A stretch of 8,119 nt of DNA from Verrucomicrobiota bacterium (GTDB lineage Bacteria > Verrucomicrobiota > Verrucomicrobiia > Verrucomicrobiales > DEV007): contig JAHDIL010000065.1 in assembly GCA_020630835.1 (NCBI GenBank), positions 1-8,119 on the forward strand, given 5' to 3'. Both the position numbers and the translations under genes were made by a program. The notes beneath the pieces were generated by a model. It worked only from the letters and a program-made list of their open reading frames with translations, was not told where the DNA came from and searched no databases. This document shows, in pieces, positions 1 to 6,174 of the stretch. Numbering within the stretch: position 1 is the stretch's first letter; every line of letters begins with the position of its first letter.

Positions 1-99
1 CCATGCGGGCTGCTCGTTTTACTGTAAGGAGACCGCACACCGAATGCGAGCGGAAAACGCTGCCTTTACAAGCTCTCCGGCTCGTGCTTGCTTCGCGGC
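1..99. other. Left-edge non-coding or unresolved stretch
   Basis: No gene can be supported here. Frame 1 is open from the edge and closes at a TAA at 25-27, so the first 24 bases could be the tail of an upstream plus-strand gene, but eight codons are too few to judge. An AAGGAG lies at 26-31. It is too far from the membrane-protein start at 100 to serve it. The first ATG after it, at 44, opens only a 42-codon frame (44-172) that looks random. TTTACA at 65-70 resembles a -35 box, but no acceptable -10 follows at the right distance. Confidence 0.4.
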
Positions 100-609
100 A
101 TGGGAAAAATTGGTGCTATCTGGGGTGTCGCGGGCGTTTCTGCGCTTTTGTTATTCGCCATTGTGCGACTAAGTCCAAAAGCCCTTTTTGCTCTACAATC
201 TGAGCTCACCCTAGTCCAATGGATCGCCCTCGTCGGTTTCGCCCTTTTTATGCTGGTGGCAGAGGGGTATCGTGGATTCCAGAAAAAGTTCTCCCCGCGC
301 ACGGCAGCTCGTGCTCGCTACCTGAGCCAGAATCCCCGGCCCTTGCACGTAGCCCTCGCCCCCGCCTTCTGCATGGGCTATTTCTTTGCTACGAAAAAGA
401 CCCGTATCGTCTCCATCTCCCTAACACTAGGGATTCTCATCCTCGTATTACTCATCCGCCTCATTCCCGACCCGGTTTGGGTAGGCATCATCGACACCGG
501 CGTCGTCCTCGGTTTGAGCTATGGCTTGATCAGTTTCTGGGCATTCGTGGCGAAAGCTTTTACGCAGACAAACTACCCGCACTCGCCAGAGGTTCCGGCC
601 TCCGCGTAA
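100..609 (+). CDS. Multi-pass inner-membrane protein of unknown function
   Basis: I do not recognise this 169-residue protein. It begins with a hydrophobic helix at about residues 5-23, followed by a second at about 38-55. A basic loop follows (about 57-82: YRGFQKKFSPRTAARARYL). Further hydrophobic stretches lie at about 83-97, 103-121 and 127-151, giving four or five membrane spans and a short polar tail. The basic first loop should face the cytoplasm under the positive-inside rule. Near the end, the GIIDTGVVLGLSYGLISF stretch is glycine-rich and looks like a packed helix. I chose the ATG at 100. A TTG at 88 would add four residues, and an in-frame stop at 25-27 limits extension. Neither start has a Shine-Dalgarno. 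The thioesterase gene follows on the same strand after 69 nt, so they may share a transcript. It is a real gene because it is long, uncontested on the other strand and has coherent membrane topology; function is unknown. Confidence 0.75.
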   Translation: MGKIGAIWGVAGVSALLLFAIVRLSPKALFALQSELTLVQWIALVGFALFMLVAEGYRGFQKKFSPRTAARARYLSQNPRPLHVALAPAFCMGYFFATKKTRIVSISLTLGILILVLLIRLIPDPVWVGIIDTGVVLGLSYGLISFWAFVAKAFTQTNYPHSPEVPASA

Positions 610-631
610 AAGGCCGTTGATTCCGGCACAA

Positions 632-665
632 GCTTTGCCGTGCGAAAGGCAAAAGCCAGGCAAAG
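632..665 (+). promoter_or_regulatory. Alternative hairpins over the thioesterase ribosome-binding region
   Basis: GCTTTGCC at 632-639 can pair with GGCAAAAGC at 648-656 (eight pairs, one bulged A). Its last seven bases (633-639) can instead pair perfectly with GGCAAAG at 659-665. The second arrangement would bury the AAAGG (662-666) that is the only purine-rich ribosome-binding candidate for the ATG at 679. No T-run follows, so this is not a terminator. Whether it regulates anything is inference. Confidence 0.25.
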
Positions 666-678
666 GTTTGTCATAGCT

Positions 679-1077
679 ATGAAATACCTTTCCCGTAAGT
701 GGATAAAGCCAGAGGATCTTAATTCTAACGGCACTCTTTTTGGAGGCGTTCTCCTGAAGTGGATTGATGAAGAGGCTGCCATTTTCGCGATCGCGCTTCT
801 GAAGTCCTCTTACATTGTCACAAAACTCATGTCGGAAATCAATTTTCGCTCTTCGGCGCGGACAGGGGATATCATCGAGATAGGGATGCAAACTGTCAAA
901 CTCGGAAGATCGTCGATCACCCTAGCCTGCGACGTTCGGAATGTCATGACCCATCACTCCATCATCAGCGTCGAACAAATTGTCCTCGTGAATCTCGATG
1001 CCTCCGGCATGCCCAGTGCCCACAACATGACCTGGGACAAGATCAAAGCCCAAGCCGAAGCTGAAGCAGAACGTTAG
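679..1077 (+). CDS. Acyl-CoA thioesterase, hotdog fold (YciA/acyl-CoA hydrolase type)
   Basis: Predicted to hydrolyse acyl-CoA to free fatty acid and CoA in the cytoplasm. The 132-residue protein is one hotdog (4HBT) domain. Residues 15-36 carry the family signature: Asn-Ser-Asn-Gly-Thr, then FGGVLLKWIDEEAA. The loop Asn15/Gly18 and the helix acid Asp30 are the expected active-site elements. Residues 53-67 (EINFRSSARTGDIIE) are the usual strand that closes the acyl tunnel. The length matches single-domain YciA-like enzymes. The tail (about 120-132) is charged and alanine/glutamate-rich. I prefer the ATG at 679, which starts just before the domain and has AAAGG 12 nt upstream. A GTG at 640 would add 13 basic residues but has no ribosome-binding site. 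The stop TAG overlaps the uvrA stop by 4 bp. Substrate chain length cannot be told from sequence. Confidence 0.88.
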   Translation: MKYLSRKWIKPEDLNSNGTLFGGVLLKWIDEEAAIFAIALLKSSYIVTKLMSEINFRSSARTGDIIEIGMQTVKLGRSSITLACDVRNVMTHHSIISVEQIVLVNLDASGMPSAHNMTWDKIKAQAEAEAER

Positions 1078-3872
1078 GGAAAGTATCGCTTCAGATAGCG
1101 ACCCGTAGCACTGTCCCGATGCCGCGCTATCTCAACCGGGGGTCCTTCGGCTACGACATGGCCTCCGTGCTTACCGCCACCCGGACCGAGATCGACCACC
1201 CAATCAGCGCACTTAATAACATCTAGATGATGCTCGATAACGAGCAAGGAGTTACCCTGATCTCGCAAACGGTAGAGCACATCTAGAAGGACCTTCACGT
1301 CGACAAAGTGCAAACCGGTCGTCGGTTCATCCAGCAAATAGAGCGTTTTCCCGGTGGCTGACTTACCTAGCTCCGCTGCCAGCTTTATACGCTGAGCCTC
1401 TCCACCGGAGAGATGGGTAGCAGGCTGACCAAGACGCAAGTAACCCAGGCCGACATCGCGCAAGGCAGCCAGTTTCTGTCGAATTTTCGGATGGCGTTGA
1501 AAGAAATCGAGCGCCTCGTCCACAGTAAGATCGAGCACGTCAGAAATGTTCTTCCCCCGATAACTCACATCTAGCGTCTCATGATTGTAACGCTTACCCT
1601 GACAGACATCGCACTTTACATACACATCACTAAGAAAGTGCATGTCGATACGGATCATACCATCCCCCTGACAAGTTTCGCAACGGCCTCCGGACACGTT
1701 AAAACTAAATCGCCCCGGACCATACCCACGAGCTCGCGAGGTCGGCAACTGCGCGAACAACTCACGAATGGGATTAAACAAGCCAACGTAGGTCGCGGGA
1801 TTCGATCGCGGGCTACGTCCAATGGGACTTTGATCAATGATAATGACCTTATCAAGTGCCTCCATCCCCTCCACGCTATCATGCGCACCCGGTTGATCCT
1901 TGGCGTTATGGAAATGCCGGGCCAAAACACGACGAAGGATCGTATCGACCAAGGTAGACTTACCACTTCCAGAAGGCCCAGTTACACAAACAAACTGTCC
2001 GAGCGGGATATCTACTGAGACGTCCTGCAAGTTGTTCTCGCGTGCTCCTCGGACACTTAAGTGGCGCCGATCAGCATTCATCTCCCGCTCGCCGGGGATC
2101 GCAATATTCTCCTGACCAGAAAGGAAGGCACCTGTAATCGCTCCTGATGATGCCACGACATCCTCGGGCGTGCCTTGTGCGAGAACCTCTCCCCCATGCT
2201 CACCAGCTCCCGGACCGATATCAATCAGCCAATCTGCAGCCCGCATGGTATCCTCATCATGCTCAACCACGATCACAGAATTCCCCGCATCACGCAGCTC
2301 CATAAGAGTCTCTAACAAGCGCTCATTATCTGCCTGGTGCAGGCCGATGCTAGGCTCGTCCAGCACATAGGTAACTCCAGCCAGTCCTGCACCAAGCTGG
2401 GTGGCGAGACGAATGCGTTGACTCTCCCCTCCAGACAAACTGCCACTTTCGCGGTCGAGAGAAAGGTAACCGAGCCCCACACGCTCGAGGAATCGCAGGC
2501 GCTTGCGCACTTCACACAGCAACTCTGTCGCATAAACCTCGGCTGAAGCAGGCAGATCTATTCCCTCCAGCCACTCGATCGCATCCTCTATGCTTTGTTC
2601 ACAAAAAGCCTGAATCGATAGGGCCTTCTCCTTATGGGGCATAGTGATACTGAGAATTTCCGCTTTCAGACGCTTCCCTCCACATGCCTCACAGGGATGC
2701 GCTGACATGAAGCGGCGCACATTCCGCTTAGTAACCTCGCTCTTGCTCGTCTCCAGCAGCCGGAGCGCCTGAGGGGCTAGACCCTCGAAGCTGTCGTTAC
2801 CGTAGATAAGAGAGCGCTTAAATTCGTTCGGCAGATCTTTAACAGGTGCGGACATATTCACCCCAAAAGACTTGCCAAGATCTTCAATAGCTCGCTGGTG
2901 ATAGCCCTTTTTACTCTTTGAACCTGTCCACCAGGTTTTGACAGCTCCCTCAGCAAGGCTCTTGCTAGAATCTGGCACGATGAGGCTCGGGTCTGGCTTC
3001 AACTCCGTTCCCAAACCCTGGCAGACATCACAAGCTCCCAAGTGACTATTAAACGAAAAGTGCTTTGGAGTGAGCTTCGGCAAATGAAATCCCGTCTCGG
3101 GATTCGTATATTCAAAAGTGAAATCAACCCGCTCCCAGTTATCGGAATCAGGAGTGCACACGAAGAGCGCCGCCGCAGCCTCTGAGAGGGTTTTTCCCGT
3201 CTCTAGGGAGTCCGCTATCCGACTGCGCATGTCCTCCTTTACGATCAATCGATCCACGATTACCTCAAGCTCCATCGCTCTCGACGGGAGACTGGAACGA
3301 TCATCGACATCGTAAACCTCCCCATCGATGCGAACGCGGAGAAATCCCAGATTCTGGTAGCGTTCCAGAGTCTCCTCAAGACTCTGCCCAGCAGGCACCG
3401 GAACCGGCACACCAATCATCAAGCGCGTGCGCTCCGGGAAACTCTCCACCAGTTGCACGACGTCCTCTACGGTATGACGCACCAATGGCACGCCAGTATC
3501 AGGATCGTGCGGTTGGCCGAGAGCTGCGTAAAGGATACGCAAGTAGTCGTAGATCTCAGTCGTCGTTGCAATGGTAGAGCGTGGATTCGACGCTGTGGTC
3601 CGCTGCTCAATAGCGATAGCCGGTGTCAACCCTTCGATAAAGTCGACATCTGGTTTTTCTAACTGATCTAGAAATTGCCTAGCATAGGCAGAAAGGCTCT
3701 CTACGTAGCGACGTTGCCCTTCAGCGTAAATCGTGTCAAAAGCCAGCGAGGATTTTCCAGATCCTGACACTCCTGTAATGACGACCAGCTTATTTCGTGG
3801 GATCTCAAGATCGAACCCCTTGAGATTATGCTGTCGTGCGCCCTGCACACGGATAACAGGCTGATCAAACAT
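1074..3872 (-). CDS. uvrA: Excinuclease ABC subunit A
   Basis: DNA-damage sensor of nucleotide excision repair. A UvrA dimer with UvrB scans DNA, binds the lesion and loads UvrB, after which UvrC cuts on both sides. The 932-residue protein is full length (E. coli has 940) and shows every hallmark. The first ATPase has Walker A GVSGSGKS at 34-41, signature [12 protein letters not shown] at 479-490 and Walker [12 protein letters not shown] at about 502-512. The second has Walker A GPSGSGKS at 632-639, signature [12 protein letters not shown] at 821-832 and Walker [13 protein letters not shown] at 844-855. One zinc module uses Cys281/Cys284 with Cys394/Cys397. The other, in the DNA-contacting C-terminal half, uses Cys731/Cys734 with Cys754/Cys757. 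The start is secure because the [16 protein letters not shown] stretch follows at once, as in the family. No Shine-Dalgarno precedes it. dnaB ends 9 nt upstream, so translation probably relies on coupling. No terminator is visible after the gene. Confidence 0.98.
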   Translation of the reverse strand: MFDQPVIRVQGARQHNLKGFDLEIPRNKLVVITGVSGSGKSSLAFDTIYAEGQRRYVESLSAYARQFLDQLEKPDVDFIEGLTPAIAIEQRTTASNPRSTIATTTEIYDYLRILYAALGQPHDPDTGVPLVRHTVEDVVQLVESFPERTRLMIGVPVPVPAGQSLEETLERYQNLGFLRVRIDGEVYDVDDRSSLPSRAMELEVIVDRLIVKEDMRSRIADSLETGKTLSEAAAALFVCTPDSDNWERVDFTFEYTNPETGFHLPKLTPKHFSFNSHLGACDVCQGLGTELKPDPSLIVPDSSKSLAEGAVKTWWTGSKSKKGYHQRAIEDLGKSFGVNMSAPVKDLPNEFKRSLIYGNDSFEGLAPQALRLLETSKSEVTKRNVRRFMSAHPCEACGGKRLKAEILSITMPHKEKALSIQAFCEQSIEDAIEWLEGIDLPASAEVYATELLCEVRKRLRFLERVGLGYLSLDRESGSLSGGESQRIRLATQLGAGLAGVTYVLDEPSIGLHQADNERLLETLMELRDAGNSVIVVEHDEDTMRAADWLIDIGPGAGEHGGEVLAQGTPEDVVASSGAITGAFLSGQENIAIPGEREMNADRRHLSVRGARENNLQDVSVDIPLGQFVCVTGPSGSGKSTLVDTILRRVLARHFHNAKDQPGAHDSVEGMEALDKVIIIDQSPIGRSPRSNPATYVGLFNPIRELFAQLPTSRARGYGPGRFSFNVSGGRCETCQGDGMIRIDMHFLSDVYVKCDVCQGKRYNHETLDVSYRGKNISDVLDLTVDEALDFFQRHPKIRQKLAALRDVGLGYLRLGQPATHLSGGEAQRIKLAAELGKSATGKTLYLLDEPTTGLHFVDVKVLLDVLYRLRDQGNSLLVIEHHLDVIKCADWVVDLGPGGGKHGGHVVAEGPPVEIARHRDSATGRYLKRYFP

Positions 3873-3881
3873 GCGACAGCG

Positions 3882-5369
3882 TTAGGGTTCTTCTCCCTTG
3901 GCCCTATTGTCGAAACGCATGTATTCCTTGTGGAACACCAGCGGCACCTCACCAGTCGGACCATTACGCTGTTTAGCGATGATGAACTCGGCTTCACCTG
4001 ATTTCTCTTCACGATCATCTTCATCGTCAGCATAGACCTCAGATCGCATGAGTAGCCCGACCAAGTCTGCATCCTGCTCGATCGACCCAGACTCACGCAA
4101 ATCACTCATCCGTGGCTTACCCCCACGAGAGTCAGGGTTCCGGTTGAGCTGCGCTAGGACGATGATGGGAATGTTCAACTCCTTGGCTATCGACTTCAAA
4201 CCGCCAGAGATTTCAGCAACCTCCTTCTCACGACCGTCACGGCGGGCGACATCAGGTGCCTTCAAGAGCTGCAAGTAGTCAATGGCAATAAGCTGAATGT
4301 CAGATTCTTTCTTAAGGCGGCGCGCCTTCGCCTGCAACTCTCCAATACTCAGACCGGGGGTATCATCAATGAAGATGGGAGCATTCGCCAGGGCCTGTGC
4401 CTCAACCATGAGTTTCGGGAAGTCAGACTTTGATAGCATACCACCCCGAATGGCCGACATCTTCACTTTCGCGCGTGAACAGAGAACACGCTGCACCAGT
4501 GATTCACTGCTCATTTCTAGGCTAAATACAGCAACAGGAATAGGGTTGTCTTTCCGCACCGAAATGTTTTCCACGATGTTCATGACAAACGATGTCTTAC
4601 CCATCGAGGGACGGGCTGCGACGATGATCATTTCTCCACCGAAAAAACCATTCGTCATGTCATCGAGATCATGGAAACCGGTCTTCAAACCCGCAGCTCC
4701 CTTCCCGTTATAAGCCTGGTCTATCTGATCCAGGACGCGGCTTACACACGAGCGCATATCATCGATATTGTTCTCACGCTCCGTCTCATTTCGAATCGAG
4801 AGGATCTTTTTCTCTACAGAGTCGAGAAAGACAGCAGGAGGCTCAGCGTTCTCATAAGCGCCCGACACGCAATGCGTGCAGTCTGAAATAACACGGCGCA
4901 GTATGAACTTCTCTTTGAGGAACTCCATGTAGTCATCAAACAACGCTGTCGTCGGCACCTCGTTTAGCAACTCGGCAACCGATTTCGCGCCACCCACGGC
5001 ATCGAGCAGCTCTTTGTCGGCCAGCTCAGTATTGACGACCACGAGATCGAGAGCCCCACCCTTACGATTCTTATAGAGGTCGAGAAGAACGGTGTAGAGC
5101 GTCTTATGTGAGGGGATATAGAAGAAATCCGGCTGCATCGTCTCGATGGCGCGCGGGATCATATTGACGGGATCCTGCAGCAGACAACTCAGCACGGCTC
5201 GCTCCGCATCCGAATTAACTGGCATAGAGCGCAGGGCCTCATCGGCCTTCCCTTTGGGGCTACCTTTTTTACGCTTTCCGTCGCCTCGGAGAGAGTCTCT
5301 GTCCGAGAACTCCTGCGGAGGCGCTGCTGTCATGGCTTCATCCATAGCTAGTAAAGTGGTCCGGGGCAT
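3882..5369 (-). CDS. dnaB: Replicative DNA helicase DnaB
   Basis: Hexameric helicase that unwinds DNA 5'-3' at the replication fork and recruits primase. The 495-residue protein has the N-terminal primase-interacting domain at about 50-155, a linker to about 210, and a RecA-like domain to the end. Walker A is ARPSMGKTS (252-260), Walker B is LIAIDYLQLL (360-369), AQLNR at 406-410 is a conserved RecA-fold motif, and KQRNGPTGE (466-474) is the conserved C-terminal motif near the nucleotide. The family domain really begins at about MPVNSDAERAVLSCLL (49-64), so some 48 residues form an extra polar, lysine-rich leader. The start is uncertain. ATGs at 5369, 5345 and 5333 all precede this leader in frame and none has a good Shine-Dalgarno. 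I give the longest. A 17-codon frame (5338-5391) ending between the 5345 and 5333 ATGs argues for one of those. uvrA follows 9 nt later in an operon, and tandem terminators separate dnaB from rplI. Confidence 0.96.
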   Translation of the reverse strand: MPRTTLLAMDEAMTAAPPQEFSDRDSLRGDGKRKKGSPKGKADEALRSMPVNSDAERAVLSCLLQDPVNMIPRAIETMQPDFFYIPSHKTLYTVLLDLYKNRKGGALDLVVVNTELADKELLDAVGGAKSVAELLNEVPTTALFDDYMEFLKEKFILRRVISDCTHCVSGAYENAEPPAVFLDSVEKKILSIRNETERENNIDDMRSCVSRVLDQIDQAYNGKGAAGLKTGFHDLDDMTNGFFGGEMIIVAARPSMGKTSFVMNIVENISVRKDNPIPVAVFSLEMSSESLVQRVLCSRAKVKMSAIRGGMLSKSDFPKLMVEAQALANAPIFIDDTPGLSIGELQAKARRLKKESDIQLIAIDYLQLLKAPDVARRDGREKEVAEISGGLKSIAKELNIPIIVLAQLNRNPDSRGGKPRMSDLRESGSIEQDADLVGLLMRSEVYADDEDDREEKSGEAEFIIAKQRNGPTGEVPLVFHKEYMRFDNRAKGEEP

Positions 5370-5391
5370 CTCGACTAGAGCCGGTCGGCAT
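5338..5391 (-). CDS. Possible 17-codon leader reading frame upstream of dnaB
   Basis: An ATG (5389-5391) sits 4 nt after GAAGG (plus-strand 5396-5400), the best ribosome-binding sequence in the dnaB leader. It encodes MPTGSSRDAPDHFTSYG and stops at a TGA (5338-5340). That stop lies just inside the dnaB ATG at 5345 and 4 nt before the ATG at 5333, a geometry suited to termination-reinitiation. The peptide itself has no recognisable features. It could be chance, since a putative -10 box (5390-5395) overlaps the same bases and would exclude this start from the transcript. Confidence 0.25.
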   Translation of the reverse strand: MPTGSSRDAPDHFTSYG

Positions 5392-5395
5392 TTTA
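5390..5395 (-). promoter_or_regulatory. Possible -10 box for dnaB-uvrA
   Basis: On the minus strand these bases read TAAAAT, five of six matches to the sigma-70 -10 consensus. They lie in the only space (5370-5427) between the rplI terminators and dnaB, where a promoter is needed. No convincing -35 lies 16-18 bp upstream (TTTCTA is the nearest). The start of transcription would fall near 5383. Confidence 0.3.
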
Positions 5396-5427
5396 CCTTC
5401 TAGCGACCGATTAGAAACAGGAATCTG

Positions 5428-5445
5428 AAAAAACCCGCCACCGGG
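5428..5445 (-). terminator. Second rho-independent terminator after rplI
   Basis: On the minus strand a four-pair GC stem (CCCG, loop GTGG, CGGG) is followed directly by six T. An alternative register pairs CGCC with GGCG. It is short but has the right form, and lies about 5 bp beyond the stronger first terminator, acting as a backup. Confidence 0.6.
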
Positions 5446-5449
5446 CGAC

Positions 5450-5481
5450 AAAAAAAGGCGATCGGAAATCCGAATCGCCTT
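5450..5481 (-). terminator. Rho-independent terminator after rplI
   Basis: On the minus strand AAGGCGATTCGG pairs with CCGATCGCCTT across an ATTT loop, giving eleven pairs with one bulged T. The stem runs into seven T. It begins 37 nt after the rplI stop. Read from the plus strand it lacks a T-run, so it works in the minus direction only. It ends the rplI transcript and isolates dnaB. Confidence 0.92.
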
Positions 5482-5518
5482 AGAAAGGTCTTGGAATCGT
5501 TCGGGTAGATCAGGACGA

Positions 5519-6010
5519 TTAAGCTTCCTCTTCTTCGCCTTCTTCCTCGTCCTCATCAGCAGCCTTCACGTTGATCGTGATGGAGCATGGGACGTCAGCG
5601 TGGAGTTTCACCTCGATATCGTGGCGGCCTGTCGTTTTAATGGGACCGCCAATAACGAGCTGGTGGCGATCGAGCTCGATCTTGGTCTTATCCTTGATCA
5701 TCTCAGCGATATCAGCGGTAGTCACAGAGCCGAAGGCTTTACCACCCTGACCAATCGCCAGTTCTGTTGAGAGACGCAGCTTCTTAATCTTGGCCGCGGC
5801 ATTCTCGGCATCGGCAAGTTCTTGAGCTTCGCGCTTAGCACGGATTTCCTCTAGGTGAGAGACATGGCGCAAGTTACCCTTAGTCGCCTCGTAAGCCTTA
5901 CCTTGTGGGAGGAGGAAGTTGCGAGCGTATCCACGACGCACTTTTACTACGTCAGCCTCTGCACCGAGACCGTCGATCTTATCACGTAAAATTACTTCTA
6001 CCGTTGCCAT
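5519..6010 (-). CDS. rplI: 50S ribosomal protein bL9
   Basis: Structural protein of the large ribosomal subunit that binds 23S rRNA near the L1 stalk and projects outward, helping to hold reading frame and spacing between ribosomes. The 163-residue protein has the N-terminal domain at 1-52, including the signature region GYARNFLLPQGKAYEAT (27-43). A long charged connecting helix follows at about 50-78. The C-terminal domain at about 80-149 contains KAFGSVT (91-97). Family members are usually about 150 residues. The surplus here is an acidic tail at 152-162, all Asp or Glu except one Gly. I take the ATG at 6010 because VEVILRDKIDGLG follows at once. An upstream in-frame codon at 6076 would add 22 atypical residues and overlaps the -10 box. 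No Shine-Dalgarno is visible. The gene has its own promoter and terminators; rpsF, ssb and rpsR, its usual partners, are not next to it. Confidence 0.97.
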   Translation of the reverse strand: MATVEVILRDKIDGLGAEADVVKVRRGYARNFLLPQGKAYEATKGNLRHVSHLEEIRAKREAQELADAENAAAKIKKLRLSTELAIGQGGKAFGSVTTADIAEMIKDKTKIELDRHQLVIGGPIKTTGRHDIEVKLHADVPCSITINVKAADEDEEEGEEEEA

Positions 6011-6038
6011 TTGATTTTTACTGTTTCGAAAGTGATAT

Positions 6039-6052
6039 CCAGCCTGAGCTGG
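6039..6052 (-). promoter_or_regulatory. Small hairpin in the rplI leader
   Basis: On the minus strand CCAGC and GCTGG flank a TCAG loop, a perfect five-pair stem within the roughly 57-nt leader of rplI, ending 28 nt before the start codon. It could stabilise the message or be a protein-binding site. It may also be chance. Confidence 0.3.
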
Positions 6053-6073
6053 CGTCCCCAAAAACGGGCCGGA

Positions 6074-6102
6074 CATGTAGACGAGTGCCGCGCCCTTGTC
6101 AA
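6074..6102 (-). promoter_or_regulatory. Sigma-70-type promoter for rplI
   Basis: On the minus strand a perfect -35 box TTGACA (6097-6102) is followed after exactly 17 bp by TACATG (6074-6079). The latter keeps the T and A of the first two positions and the A of the fourth of the -10 consensus. Transcription would start near 6067, leaving a leader of about 57 nt before rplI. The position between yraN and rplI fits an independent unit. Confidence 0.7.
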
Positions 6103-6174
6103 CCGCGAGGTTCTAGTATTTTTAAAATTCCCCCGACAAAGTTAGAAAGTTTAGAAAGCCGCGCGAAAGCTTGC
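6103..6174. other. yraN-rplI spacer upstream of the rplI promoter
   Basis: No clear terminator follows yraN here. The plus strand shows a short imperfect tandem repeat, AAAGTTAG / AAAGTTTAG / AAAGCC (6138-6160), and an AT-rich patch (6117-6128) that could act as an upstream element for the rplI promoter, although it lies some 15 bp beyond the -35 box. Confidence 0.3.

Noticed and set aside
448..891. 147-codon minus-strand frame antisense to the membrane protein and thioesterase
   Set aside because: It lies opposite the thioesterase signature and has no recognisable features.
1082..1104. Small hairpin TCGCT / AGCGA just inside the uvrA 3' end, considered as a terminator for the thioesterase
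   Set aside because: It is only five pairs, has no following T-run, and the bases are explained as coding for the UvrA C-terminus.
1581..2018. 145-codon open frame on the plus strand inside uvrA
   Set aside because: Its product has no domain logic, and the minus strand here encodes conserved UvrA motifs, including a zinc-binding pair and the second Walker A.
3701..4105. 134-codon minus-strand frame spanning the dnaB-uvrA junction
   Set aside because: It overlaps the well-conserved ends of both genes in another frame; the composition is shadow-like (Arg/Ser/Cys-rich).
4297..4713. 138-codon plus-strand frame inside dnaB
   Set aside because: It is antisense to the DnaB Walker A region, and the translation is low in structure and unconserved in appearance.
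5519..6076. Longer bL9 start at 6076
   Set aside because: The 22 extra residues do not resemble bL9, and the codon lies in the promoter -10 box, upstream of the likely transcript start.
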